Shown here: one piece after another, positions 7,963 to 15,946 of the stretch
Layout of the letters: each line of letters starts with the position of its first letter
Numbering within the stretch: the stretch's first letter is position 1
DNA from: JBOHSA01 sp050732995
GTDB taxonomy: Bacteria; Gemmatimonadota; Gemmatimonadetes; Gemmatimonadales; GWC2-71-9
Length of the DNA stretch: 29,573 bases
Direction of reading: 5' to 3'
Assembly (NCBI GenBank): GCA_050732995.1
Contig: JBOHSA010000110.1
Span: 1-29,573, forward strand
The notes under the pieces: generated by a model
What the model was told of the DNA's origin: nothing
Database searches by the model: none
The model's input: only the letters and a program-made list of their open reading frames with translations
Translations under genes and position numbers: made by a program

Positions 7963-10224
7963 TCAGTCTCCCATGAGTCGAGGGATCGCGGTGAAATATA
8001 CCTCGCGCAGCGCCCCGACGGGCAGCTCGACGCGTGCGTCGCGCAGCCGGAGGCGGAACGTCCCGTTGCGCTCGCGCACCGCGCCCGCGTGGCCTGCCGG
8101 GACCCCCAGCTCGGCCGCGAGCGCCAGCACGGCCGCCGCCCGCTCCGGCGGCGTGGTGACCACCGCGCGGCCATGCGACTCGCTGAACAACAGCTCGTGA
8201 GGGGTGAGCGCAGTGTGGTACGTGGTCAGATCGACGTCCAACCCGAATCCCGCCTCCTGGTAGGGGCCGCCCAGGGCGACTTCGGCCAGCGCCACGCCGA
8301 GGCCGCCCTGCGAGCAGTCGTGGGCGGAGCGAAGCAGCCCCCGCTCTGCGGCCGCCACGAGGAATTCCACCAATCGCCGCTCGACGGCGAGGTCCACGCG
8401 TGGGGGCTCGCCGCACACGACCCCCAGGACAGCCTCCCAGTAGGCCGACGCCCCGAGCTCCGCGCGGGTTTCGCCCAGCACGATTACGGCGTCGCCCGGC
8501 GCGCGCGCGTGGCTCGGGACGGCGCGGTTCGCCCGAGGCACCACCCCCACCATCCCCACGACCGGCGTCGGCGGGACCGCGCCGGCCGGGCTCTCGTTGT
8601 AGAACGAGACGTTGCCCCCGGTCACCGGCGTTCCCAGCGCCCGACACGCCTCGGCGATCCCGCGGCACACCTCGCGGAACTGGTAGAAGACGGCCGGGCG
8701 CTCGGGATTGCCGAAGTTGAGGCAATCGGTGATGCCGAGGGGTCGGGCACCGGTGCAGGCGATGTTGCGCGCCGCTTCGGCGACGGCGGCTTTGCCCCCC
8801 TCGTAGGGATGCAGCAGGACGTAGCGGGCGTTGCAGTCCGTCGTGACCGCCAGGCCGAACTCCGTGCCCCGCACGCGCAGGACGCCCGCGTCCCCCCCCG
8901 GGGGGATGACGGTGGACGCCTGGACCGTGGAATCGTACTGCTCGAACACCCAGCGTTTCGACGCAATGGGAGGGTGGTCTAGGAGGCGGAGCAGAGTCGC
9001 ATCGAGCGCGGGGAGCGGGGAGCGGGGAGCGGGACGCGCCGCGCGCAGCCGGGCGATCGCTTCATCTTCTCTGCCTTCGGGTTCATACACCGGGCAGTCC
9101 TCGATCAGCTGGCGGCCGGGGATCTCGGCCACCACGTGATCGCCACGCCAGGTGGCCCGGTACATGCCGTCCCCCGTGACGTGACCGATGGGCGTGGCCG
9201 TGAGCTCCCACTTGGCGGCGATCGCCTGGACGGCGGGAACGCGGTCCGCCGGCGCGACGACCAGCATGCGCTCCTGCGACTCCGACAGCAGGATCTCGTA
9301 CGGGGTCATGCCGGGCTCGCGGGTGGGGACGAGCGAGAGGTCGAGCTCCACACCGACGCCGCCCTTGGCCGCCATCTCGGCCGAGGAGCTGGTGAGCCCG
9401 GCGGCTCCCATGTCCTGGATCGCGACGATGTGTCCCGAGGCGATCAGCTCGAGGCTCGCCTCGAGGAGCAGCTTCTCGGCGAACGGGTCACCCACCTGTA
9501 CTTGGGGTCGGCGCCGCTCAGTCTCGTGGGTCAGGTCTTCGGAGGCGAATGCCGCGCCATGAATACCGTCGCGCCCCGTGCGCGAGCCCACGACGAGGAG
9601 CACGTTGCCGACGCCGCTCGCGGCCGCGCGGATGAGGTCCGTTTCGCGGAGGAGGCCGACGCACAGCGCGTTGACCAGCGGGTTGCCCCCATAGCCCGGC
9701 GCGAAATCCACCTCGCCGCCCAGCGTGGGTACGCCGACGCAATTGCCGTAGTCGCCGATGCCGCGGACGACGCCGGCGAAGAGATAGCGGTTACGGGCGT
9801 CGTCGAGGGGGCCGAAGCGCAAGCTGTTCAGCAGGGCGACGGGCCGGGCGCCCATGGTGAACACGTCGCGCAGGATCCCGCCGGCCCCCGTGGCGGCGCC
9901 CTGATAGGGCTCCACGGCCGACGGGTGGTTATGGGACTCGATCTTGAACGCGACCGCCCAGCCATCGGGCAGCCGCAGGACCCCGGCGTTCTCCCCCGGG
10001 CCCTGGACGACCTGGGGCCCCGAGACCGGGAACGTCTTGAGCACGGGGCGGGAGTGTTTGTAGGAGCAGTGCTCGCTCCACAGGGCGGAAAAGATACCGA
10101 GCTCTGCGAAGGTGGGCGCGCGGCCGAGCAGCGCTTCGATGCGGTGGTATTCTTCGTCGGTGAGGCCGTGCTCCCGGACCAGCGCTGGCGTGATCGTCGG
10201 GTCCCCGGGGAACGGTCGGGTCAT
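7963..10224 (-). CDS. purL: Phosphoribosylformylglycinamidine synthase, small PurL subunit
   Basis: Catalytic subunit of the three-part FGAM synthase (PurL-PurQ-PurS), which converts FGAR to FGAM with glutamine-derived ammonia and ATP. At 753 residues it is the small type that requires PurS and PurQ, both encoded upstream in the same cluster. Motifs: ALWSEHCSYKHSRPVLK with His52 as likely catalytic His, MGARPVALLNSLRFG, IQDMGAAGLTSSSAEMA and, in the second half, SAHDCSQGGLGVAL. ATG 10224 overlaps the preceding gene's stop as ATGA. One oddity is that a linker near residues 398-407 is encoded by a tandem 7-bp GC repeat and reads as an Arg/Pro/Ala/Ser/Leu stretch. Confidence 0.97.
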   Translation of the reverse strand: MTRPFPGDPTITPALVREHGLTDEEYHRIEALLGRAPTFAELGIFSALWSEHCSYKHSRPVLKTFPVSGPQVVQGPGENAGVLRLPDGWAVAFKIESHNHPSAVEPYQGAATGAGGILRDVFTMGARPVALLNSLRFGPLDDARNRYLFAGVVRGIGDYGNCVGVPTLGGEVDFAPGYGGNPLVNALCVGLLRETDLIRAAASGVGNVLLVVGSRTGRDGIHGAAFASEDLTHETERRRPQVQVGDPFAEKLLLEASLELIASGHIVAIQDMGAAGLTSSSAEMAAKGGVGVELDLSLVPTREPGMTPYEILLSESQERMLVVAPADRVPAVQAIAAKWELTATPIGHVTGDGMYRATWRGDHVVAEIPGRQLIEDCPVYEPEGREDEAIARLRAARPAPRSPLPALDATLLRLLDHPPIASKRWVFEQYDSTVQASTVIPPGGDAGVLRVRGTEFGLAVTTDCNARYVLLHPYEGGKAAVAEAARNIACTGARPLGITDCLNFGNPERPAVFYQFREVCRGIAEACRALGTPVTGGNVSFYNESPAGAVPPTPVVGMVGVVPRANRAVPSHARAPGDAVIVLGETRAELGASAYWEAVLGVVCGEPPRVDLAVERRLVEFLVAAAERGLLRSAHDCSQGGLGVALAEVALGGPYQEAGFGLDVDLTTYHTALTPHELLFSESHGRAVVTTPPERAAAVLALAAELGVPAGHAGAVRERNGTFRLRLRDARVELPVGALREVYFTAIPRLMGD
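9009..9034. repeat. Tandem heptamer repeat (CGGGGAG, three copies plus a partial) inside purL
   Basis: CGGGGAG occurs at 9009-9015, 9016-9022 and 9023-9029, followed by CGGGA. The unit differs by one base from the GCGGGAA heptamer of the hairpin after ssrA. It lies in frame in purL and encodes a Pro/Arg/Ser/Leu linker. Confidence 0.85.
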
Positions 10225-10547
10225 GCGTCGGAGGCCTTGGCTCCGGAGACCCCTTTCATCACCGCGCGCAGCACGCGGCCCATTACGCCGGGCTCGCTCT
10301 GCTTGAGCAGCGATTCCGCTTCTCCCGCGTCGAACCAGATCCCGTGGCAGTTGGTGCACTGGTCGATCTGCACGCCATGCCAGTCGCCGGTGATCAGGTT
10401 GTAGCCGCACTTCGGGCACTTCATGAAGTGGGACTTGCGCTCGGCTTCGGCCTGGGCTCGTTGGGCCGCCTCCCGCTGCTGGCGCAGCAGCTCGGCCTCG
10501 CGCTTGGCGAAGTACTCGTCTTCGTTGCGGCTCGGTTTCTCAGGCAT
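10221..10547 (-). CDS. TFIIB-type zinc-ribbon protein, 108 aa
   Basis: A small cytoplasmic protein. An N-terminal charged helix (about 8-38, rich in Glu, Arg, Gln and Ala, probably coiled-coil) is followed by a zinc ribbon with CPKCGYNL (Cys44, Cys47) and CTNCHGIWFDAGE (Cys64, Cys67). The CxxC-16-CxxC arrangement with 'C..C.G.W.D.GE' is typical of bacterial zf-TFIIB proteins, whose biochemical role is generally unknown. A variable tail follows. GAGG lies a few nt before ATG 10547. The stop overlaps the purL start (ATGA), so it is translated with the purine genes; whether it has a purine role cannot be told from the sequence. Confidence 0.85.
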   Translation of the reverse strand: MPEKPSRNEDEYFAKREAELLRQQREAAQRAQAEAERKSHFMKCPKCGYNLITGDWHGVQIDQCTNCHGIWFDAGEAESLLKQSEPGVMGRVLRAVMKGVSGAKASDA

Positions 10548-10553
10548 CGGTCC

Positions 10554-11141
10554 TCACCGGGATGGGGGAGGCGGGGGGGGCGGGGAGTCGGGACGGACCC
10601 CGAGAGTATCGCCGCCGCGCGTGGGCCCTGGGATCGTGCCCGGCGGGGAGGACGACAGGCCGCTGTAGCCGTGACCCGGCCAGCGCACGATCGCGTCCAC
10701 GACCTGGCCGTTCTGCAGGATCACGAGGTCCATGGTACCGCAGCTGTACTCGCACCCGTTCTTGAAATAGAGGTAGGTGAATTCCCCCGCGCGCCGCACA
10801 GCCGCTGGCGGGCCCCAGAGCGAGTAGACATCGCGCTCGGCCATGCCGGGGTCCACGGTGCCGGTGTCTTCGGACACGAACGGCTCGTCCCGCAAAGGCC
10901 GCGGGTTCCCCGAGGGGAATTGCGGAGCCGCGGGACGCCGCGTCGTGGGCCCGGAGGCGCCGGGACCCGGTCCGGCGACGGCAGTATCGCCGCCGGCGGG
11001 TGCCGGAGCCGTCACGACCGTGGCCGTGTCTCTCGATCCGGAAATGCGCGCCTTCACCTTCGCATACTGCGTTTTGAACCAGTCACACCCTGAGGTGGCG
11101 ACCACCAACAGCGCGCACGTCATCAACGTGCTGCGTCGCAT
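10554..11141 (-). CDS. Putative lipoprotein with BamE/SmpA-like domain
   Basis: The 195-residue protein begins with a basic n-region and a hydrophobic stretch (MRRSTLMTCALLVVATSGC). Cys19 is a probable lipidated Cys, though the lipobox TSGC has Thr at -3 and is weak. A low-complexity Ala/Pro/Gly/Thr linker (about 36-80) leads to a small domain (about 96-155). In it, GMAERDVYSLWGPP, TYLYFKNGC and DLVILQNGQVVDAI resemble the helix-helix-sheet of BamE/SmpA-type proteins; Cys130 and Cys134 could form a disulfide. The tail is Pro-rich. GGAGG 6 nt before ATG 11141 fixes the start even though it lies 59 bp inside the end of purQ. Probably exported and envelope-attached. The link to purine genes is positional only. 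Confidence 0.7.
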   Translation of the reverse strand: MRRSTLMTCALLVVATSGCDWFKTQYAKVKARISGSRDTATVVTAPAPAGGDTAVAGPGPGASGPTTRRPAAPQFPSGNPRPLRDEPFVSEDTGTVDPGMAERDVYSLWGPPAAVRRAGEFTYLYFKNGCEYSCGTMDLVILQNGQVVDAIVRWPGHGYSGLSSSPPGTIPGPTRGGDTLGVRPDSPPPPPPPSR

Positions 11142-11802
11142 TGCGAGCCTCCATCGAAAGAAAGACGCGGGCTCCATCCTGGCCGCCCAGGACCGAAGCG
11201 GTCCGACGCTCCGGGTGCGGCATGATGCCCACCACGTTCCGGCCGGCGCTGCAGATGCCGGCGATGTCGTTCGTCGAGCCGTTCGGGTTGTCGCCCACGT
11301 AGCGCCACACCACGCGGCCGTCGGCCTCGAGCAGGGCCGCTGTCTCGGCGTCGGCCACGAACCGCCCGTCCCCGTGCGCGATGGGCAGCTCGAGGACTTC
11401 GCCCCGTTCGTACAGGCGGGTGAACGGGGTGGCGGTCTGCTCGACGCGCACGCGGACGGGCCGCGAGAGAAAGCGCAGCCGGGCGTTGCGCATCAGCGCG
11501 CCCGGCAGGAGCCCGGCTTCGCACAGGATTTGGAACCCGTTGCAGATGCCGAGGACCGGGCCGCCGGCGCGCGCGTGCTCGGCGACCGCCGCCATGATCG
11601 GCGAGAACCGGGCGATGGCGCCGGACCGCAGGTAATCGCCGTAGCTGAACCCGCCGGGCAGGAGCACGACGTCGGCGCCTCGCAGGTCGCGGTCGCGGTG
11701 CCACACGTAGTAGGCGTCGGGGCCGGCGGCCGCCGCGGCGTCGAGCGTGTCGGCGTCGCAGTTGGACCCGGGGAAGACCACGACCGCGACGCGGCGCGTC
11801 AT
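11083..11802 (-). CDS. purQ: Phosphoribosylformylglycinamidine synthase, glutaminase subunit
   Basis: Class I glutamine amidotransferase that supplies ammonia to PurL. It has 239 residues. The start is MTRRVAVVVFPGSNCDADT, as in PurQ. LLPGGFSYGDYLRSG carries the oxyanion region, GICNGFQIL has nucleophile Cys87, and MPHPER supplies His196 and Glu198 of the triad. ATG 11802 overlaps the purS stop as ATGA. The C-terminus runs about 10 residues beyond the usual family end and overlaps the start of the lipoprotein gene by 59 bp in a different frame. A late frameshift is possible but not required. Confidence 0.95.
   Translation of the reverse strand: MTRRVAVVVFPGSNCDADTLDAAAAAGPDAYYVWHRDRDLRGADVVLLPGGFSYGDYLRSGAIARFSPIMAAVAEHARAGGPVLGICNGFQILCEAGLLPGALMRNARLRFLSRPVRVRVEQTATPFTRLYERGEVLELPIAHGDGRFVADAETAALLEADGRVVWRYVGDNPNGSTNDIAGICSAGRNVVGIMPHPERRTASVLGGQDGARVFLSMEARNATQHVDDVRAVGGRHLRV
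11148..11152 (-). promoter_or_regulatory. Ribosome binding site deciding the lipoprotein start
   Basis: On the minus strand GGAGG is followed by 6 nt (CTCGCA) and ATG. It lies within the purQ coding sequence and supports a genuine 59-bp overlap of the two genes. Confidence 0.6.
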
Positions 11803-12053
11803 GCGGCCGCCACCGTCACGTCGTAATCCTCCGTCACGGGGTTGGCGAGCAGCCGGTCGCACATCACGCGCGCGCGCGTGGCGGCCTCCTCCCGGCTGGC
11901 CGCCTCGAGCTCGAGCACGAGGTGTTTCCCCATCCGCACCTGCCCCACCTCGCCGAACCCCAACGCGTGCAGCGCGTGCTCCACGGCTTGACCTTGCGGG
12001 TCGAGCAGCGCGGCCCGCGGCATCACGCGCACTTCCACGCGAAAGGCGCTCAC
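11799..12053 (-). CDS. purS: Phosphoribosylformylglycinamidine synthase, PurS subunit
   Basis: Small bridging subunit (84 residues, normal length) that holds PurQ and PurL together and helps channel ammonia. It reads FRVEVRVMPRAALLDPQGQAVEHALHALG, the typical PurS opening with the LDPQG motif, followed by VRMGKHLVLEL and a second helix. The start is GTG 12053, overlapping the pssA stop as GTGA, and its stop overlaps purQ as ATGA. Its presence confirms the PurSQL architecture rather than the single large PurL of Enterobacteria. Confidence 0.93.
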   Translation of the reverse strand: MSAFRVEVRVMPRAALLDPQGQAVEHALHALGFGEVGQVRMGKHLVLELEAASREEAATRARVMCDRLLANPVTEDYDVTVAAA

Positions 12054-12934
12054 GCCGAGGCCTCCCCCCCTCCCCCACTGCCTCCGCGGCGCGGCGTAAT
12101 GCCCCGATGGCGCTGGCCGTAGGCGTCGGCCACCCGGTCCGGCTCGGCGATCACGATCGGCCCCGCGATCTCCGCCTCGGCCATCTCGTCCGGCCCCCCT
12201 TCCTCGAACAGCCCGAGCAGCGTCGCCCGCAACACGCCGTAAACCATGTACGTGATCCCGAGAGGGAAAAAGAACGCGTCGTGCTGCCAGATGCCGAAGA
12301 AGACGATAAACAGGATCGTCGCGAGCCCCAAGAGGCCGCGGACCGAGCGCAGGCCGACGCGCGGTAGCGTCGCGTAGCGGACGTTGCTCACCATGAGGAT
12401 GGCGAGGCCGATCATCACGAACGTGACCAGTAGGTTCCAGGGCAGGAAGCGCAGCTCCTGGTACAGCACCGTCTGGGTGAACGGGTAGTACGTCGCCAGC
12501 GTCATGCCGGCGGCGGGGGAGGGGAGCCCGATGAACGCCGTCTTCGGCTGGCCCGCCTGGGTCACGTTGAACCGGGCGAGCCGGATCGCCGCCGCCATCA
12601 CGTAGAAGTAGCTGAACACCCACGCCGCCGGCCCCGCCGTGGCGAACTCGAGCTGGTACAGGAGGAACGCCGGGGCGACCCCGAAGCTCACGATGTCCAC
12701 GAGACTGTCGAGCTCGGCCCCGAACCGGGTCCCCGTCTTGGAGAGCCGCGCCACGCGCCCGTCCAGACTGTCGAGGATCCCGGCGAAGACGATGAACCAG
12801 CTGGCTCGGTAGTACTCCTGCCGGGTCGCGAGCACCATCGACCAGATCCCGAAGAACAAATTGAACAGCGTGAACAGGCTCGGGACCACGACCACGACGC
12901 GGCGCATGCCTGGGGGAGAGAACGGGCGCCTCAC
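12050..12934 (-). CDS. pssA: CDP-diacylglycerol--serine O-phosphatidyltransferase
   Basis: Makes phosphatidylserine from CDP-diacylglycerol and serine in the membrane. The protein has 294 residues and about eight hydrophobic segments. The CDP-alcohol phosphatidyltransferase motif D-x2-DG-x2-AR-x8-G-x3-D-x3-D is complete (Asp55, Asp58, Gly59, Ala62, Arg63, Gly72, Asp76, Asp80), and PSLFTLFNLFFG at the start is typical of bacterial PssA. A cytoplasmic tail rich in Glu, then Gly, follows the last helix. The start is GTG 12934, with GGAG 8 nt upstream and a GTGA overlap with psd; ATG 12907 lacks a ribosome site. It is paired with psd for phosphatidylethanolamine synthesis. Confidence 0.94.
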   Translation of the reverse strand: MRRPFSPPGMRRVVVVVPSLFTLFNLFFGIWSMVLATRQEYYRASWFIVFAGILDSLDGRVARLSKTGTRFGAELDSLVDIVSFGVAPAFLLYQLEFATAGPAAWVFSYFYVMAAAIRLARFNVTQAGQPKTAFIGLPSPAAGMTLATYYPFTQTVLYQELRFLPWNLLVTFVMIGLAILMVSNVRYATLPRVGLRSVRGLLGLATILFIVFFGIWQHDAFFFPLGITYMVYGVLRATLLGLFEEGGPDEMAEAEIAGPIVIAEPDRVADAYGQRHRGITPRRGGSGGGGEASA

Positions 12935-13596
12935 TGGGCGTACTCCGCGAGGACCGTCTCGCCGACGATGACCCGGTCGCCGGGCTTGACGCGCAGCGTG
13001 GGCTGCGCCGCGACCGGCAGGAACACGTCGGTCCGGGAGCCGAACCGGATCAGACCCAGGCGCTCGGCCTGCGTCGCCCGTGCGCCGGGCTTCGCGTCGG
13101 TCACGATGCGGCGGGCGATGAGGCCGGCGATCTGCCGCACGAGCACCGGACCGCGGGGCCCGCGGATCCCGATCGACGACTGCTCGTTATCCAGGCTCGC
13201 CTTCTCGTCGGCCGCGTGCAGGAACTTGCCCGGATGATAGTCCACAAACTCGACTTGGCCCGACACCGGGTAGCGGTTCACATGCACGTCGAACACGCTC
13301 AGGAAGATCGAGATCCGGGTGGCCGGGGCATTCAGGTACATCGGCTCGTCGACCGTGGCTACGCCGACCACCTTGCCCTGGGCCGGCGCGAGCACGAAGC
13401 GCTCCCCGCGCGGCCCGCCCGGCACCGGATCCCGGAAGAAGGCGACCAGCCACACGGCGAGCGCGACCACGAGCCCCATGAGCGCCCAGGTCCATCCGCC
13501 GCCTGCGCCTCCCCAGCGCCACACCGCCCACGCGGCGCCGGCCGCGACCGTCCAGCCTCCCAGGATGAACGGCCAGCCCTCGGGGGCCACTCTCAC
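12931..13596 (-). CDS. psd: Phosphatidylserine decarboxylase proenzyme (short type)
   Basis: Pyruvoyl enzyme that decarboxylates phosphatidylserine to phosphatidylethanolamine. At 221 residues it belongs to the short PSD class. Two hydrophobic helices (about 8-27 and 36-54) anchor it. FFRDPVP, SVFDVHVNRYPVSG and YHPGKFLHA are family motifs. The self-cleavage site is RFGSRTDVFLP, cut between Gly186 and Ser187, with the Ser becoming the pyruvoyl group; GSR replaces the LGST of long enzymes, as expected for this class. The start is GTG 13596, overlapping the purC stop (GTGA); the reading frame upstream is purC shadow. The stop overlaps pssA. The two lipid genes sit between purC and purS. Confidence 0.93.
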   Translation of the reverse strand: MRVAPEGWPFILGGWTVAAGAAWAVWRWGGAGGGWTWALMGLVVALAVWLVAFFRDPVPGGPRGERFVLAPAQGKVVGVATVDEPMYLNAPATRISIFLSVFDVHVNRYPVSGQVEFVDYHPGKFLHAADEKASLDNEQSSIGIRGPRGPVLVRQIAGLIARRIVTDAKPGARATQAERLGLIRFGSRTDVFLPVAAQPTLRVKPGDRVIVGETVLAEYAQ

Positions 13597-14516
13597 GCGG
13601 TTCCCGCCAGCGGAGCGCCGGTCAGCAGCCGGTAGGCCTCGAGGTAGCGGCGGGTCGTCGCCGCGATCACCTCGTCCGGCAGCGACGGCGCGGGCGGGTT
13701 GCCGTCCCACCGACCCCCGTCCTTCAGGGCGGCCAGGTAGTCGCGCAGCGGCTGCTTGTCGAAGCTCGGCTGGTTCCGCCCCGGCTCGTAGCGGTCGGCG
13801 GACCAGAAACGGGAGCTGTCGGGGGTCAGCACCTCGTCGATCAGCAGGACGCCGCCGTCGGCCCCGATGCCGAACTCGAATTTGGTGTCGGCGATGATGA
13901 TCCCGCGCTCGGCGGCGTAGCGCCGGCCGGCTTCGTACAGCGCGAGACTCGCGTCGCGCAGCCGGCGGGCGAGCGCCGCGCCGAGCGCTTCCACCATCCG
14001 GGCGAACGGGACGTTCTCGTCGTGCGCGGTTTCCGCCTTCGTGGCCGGGGAGAAGATCGGCGGGTCGAGCCGGACGCTTTCAACCAGCCCGCGGGGCAGC
14101 GGCTCGCCCGCGAGGGTCCCGGTGCGCCGGTATTCGGACCAGGCCGAGCCCGAGAGGTAACCCCGCGCGACGCACTCGAAGGGGATCGGCGCGGCGCGGC
14201 GGACGAGCATGGCCCGGCTCGCGAGGGCCGGACGGTGCTCGTCGAGGGCCGGGACCCGCGCCACGATCTCGTCGGCGTCGGCGGTGAGACAGTGCCCGGG
14301 AACCACGCCCGCCAGGCGGCCGAACCAGAAGGCGGAGAGCTGCGTGAGCACGGCGCCCTTGTGAGGGACCGGCTCGCGCAGCACGACGTCGAATGCGCTC
14401 ACCCGATCGCTGGCAACCATCAAGAGCGCCGTGTCGTCCACCGCGTACATCTCGCGCACCTTCCCCCGGCGCAGCAGCGGCAAGGGCAGGCGGCTTTCGA
14501 GGAGCACCCCCGTCAT
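13593..14516 (-). CDS. purC: Phosphoribosylaminoimidazole-succinocarboxamide synthase (long, yeast-like type)
   Basis: ATP-dependent ligase joining aspartate to CAIR in purine synthesis. It has 307 residues, as in the longer yeast Ade1-like form rather than the roughly 240-residue E. coli form. Motifs: LLRRGKVREMYAV near the N-terminus, ASDRVSAFDVVL, PIPFECVARGYLSGSAW, DENVPFARM, IIADTKFEFG and IDEVLTPDSSRFW. All substrate-binding segments are present. ATG 14516 overlaps the purB stop as ATGA. Its CAIR substrate needs PurE/PurK activity, which is not encoded in the window. Confidence 0.97.
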   Translation of the reverse strand: MTGVLLESRLPLPLLRRGKVREMYAVDDTALLMVASDRVSAFDVVLREPVPHKGAVLTQLSAFWFGRLAGVVPGHCLTADADEIVARVPALDEHRPALASRAMLVRRAAPIPFECVARGYLSGSAWSEYRRTGTLAGEPLPRGLVESVRLDPPIFSPATKAETAHDENVPFARMVEALGAALARRLRDASLALYEAGRRYAAERGIIIADTKFEFGIGADGGVLLIDEVLTPDSSRFWSADRYEPGRNQPSFDKQPLRDYLAALKDGGRWDGNPPAPSLPDEVIAATTRRYLEAYRLLTGAPLAGTA

Positions 14517-15946
14517 ACGTTCACCTCGGCGACAGCCGTGGCCGGCGCGACCGAGTCGATGGACCGCATCAGCTCGGGCAGCGTGCGGTCCAGGAATTCG
14601 TCGACCTGGTGCGGCGCCCGGCCTACGCAGGCCTGGGGGTCGAGCTCGCCGGGCGCGACGCGGACCTGGAGCTTCCGGAAGACCGGGTCCTCCGCCAGGC
14701 GCTCCAGCAGGTCGTTGGGCGCGCCGCGCTCGGCGACCGCCTGCGCCACCGCCAGGCTGTGGCCGCGGATCACCTCGTGCAGCCGCTGCCGGTCGCCGCC
14801 CGCCTTCACGCCCCGGAGCAACAGACGCTCGGTGGCGAGGTAGGGCATGGCCAGGGCGACGTGGCGGGCGATCACCGCGTCGCGGATTTCGAGCCCCGCC
14901 GCGACGTTCGTCGCCAGCACGAGGATGGCGTCGGCGGCGAGAAACGCCTCGGGAATGACGAGCCGGCGGTTGGCACTGTCGTCCAGGGTGCGCTCCAGCC
15001 ACTGCGTAGCGGCGGTGTGCCACGCGTTGCCCTCCAGCTCGATCACGAACCGCGCCAGCCCGGTCATCCGCTCGGCGCGCATCGGGTTGCGCTTGTAGGG
15101 CATGGCCGAGGAGCCGACCTGCTCGCTCTCGACCGGCTCGAGGATCTCGCCCTCGTGCTGCAACAGCCGGAGGTCAGTGGCGAACTTCGCGGCCGACTGC
15201 GCGAGGCCGGACAGGACCGCAAGCACCTGGGCATCGAGTTTGCGCGGGTAAGTCTGTCCCGTGACGGCGAACACGCGGGGGAACCCGAGCTGCCGGGCCA
15301 CGCGCGCATCCAGCTCGCGCACCTTCTCGTCGTCTCCGTCGAACAGCTCGAGGAAGCTCGCCTGCGTCCCGGTGGTCCCTTTCACGCCGCGCAAGCGCAT
15401 CGTCTCGATCCGGTGCAGCAGCTCGTCCGCATCGAGCGCGAATTCCTGCATCCACAGCGTGATGCGCTTGCCGACGGTCGTCAGCTGGGCGGGCTGGAAA
15501 TGGGTGTAGGCGAGGCAGGGCAGCGCGCGGTAGCGGCGCGCCAGCTTCCCCAGGGCGACGAGCACCGCGGCGACGCGCCCGAGCAGCAGCCCGAGGCCCT
15601 CGCGCATGAGGATCAGGTCGGCGTTGTCGGTCACGTAGGCGCTCGTCGCGCCGAGGTGCAAGAACGGGCGCGCGGCCGGCGCCTGGTCGCCGAGGTGGTG
15701 AATGTGGGCCATCACGTCGTGCCGGAGGCGCTTCTCCAGCTCGGCCGCCTTCTCCAGGTCGGCGTCGTCCAGGTGGGCGCGCACCTCGTCGACGGCCGCC
15801 GCCGGGATGGCGAGCCCCAGCTCCTTCTGGGCCGCCAGCAACGCCAGCCACAGCCGCCGCCACAGGCCGATCCGGCGGCGCTCGCTCCACAGCGCCTGCA
15901 TCGCCGGCGAGGCATAGCGGGCGGAGAGCGGAGAGGTCCAGGTCAA
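14513..15946 (-). CDS. purB: Adenylosuccinate lyase
   Basis: Cleaves SAICAR and adenylosuccinate with release of fumarate, acting twice in purine synthesis. It has 477 residues. Aspartase/fumarase superfamily marks are HLGATSAYVTDNAD, YTHFQPAQLTTVGKR with His149, and the signature GSSAMPYKRNP (278-288) on the catalytic Ser loop. The start is a TTG at 15946 that overlaps the transaldolase stop as TTGA, with AAGG 7 nt upstream; the next Met (residue 16) would remove part of the usual N-terminus. Downstream purC begins within its stop codon. Confidence 0.96.
   Translation of the reverse strand: MTWTSPLSARYASPAMQALWSERRRIGLWRRLWLALLAAQKELGLAIPAAAVDEVRAHLDDADLEKAAELEKRLRHDVMAHIHHLGDQAPAARPFLHLGATSAYVTDNADLILMREGLGLLLGRVAAVLVALGKLARRYRALPCLAYTHFQPAQLTTVGKRITLWMQEFALDADELLHRIETMRLRGVKGTTGTQASFLELFDGDDEKVRELDARVARQLGFPRVFAVTGQTYPRKLDAQVLAVLSGLAQSAAKFATDLRLLQHEGEILEPVESEQVGSSAMPYKRNPMRAERMTGLARFVIELEGNAWHTAATQWLERTLDDSANRRLVIPEAFLAADAILVLATNVAAGLEIRDAVIARHVALAMPYLATERLLLRGVKAGGDRQRLHEVIRGHSLAVAQAVAERGAPNDLLERLAEDPVFRKLQVRVAPGELDPQACVGRAPHQVDEFLDRTLPELMRSIDSVAPATAVAEVNV

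Noticed and set aside
12905..12907. ATG 12907 as the pssA start
   Set aside because: No ribosome site; GTG 12934 has GGAG at 8 nt and the GTGA overlap seen at neighbouring junctions.
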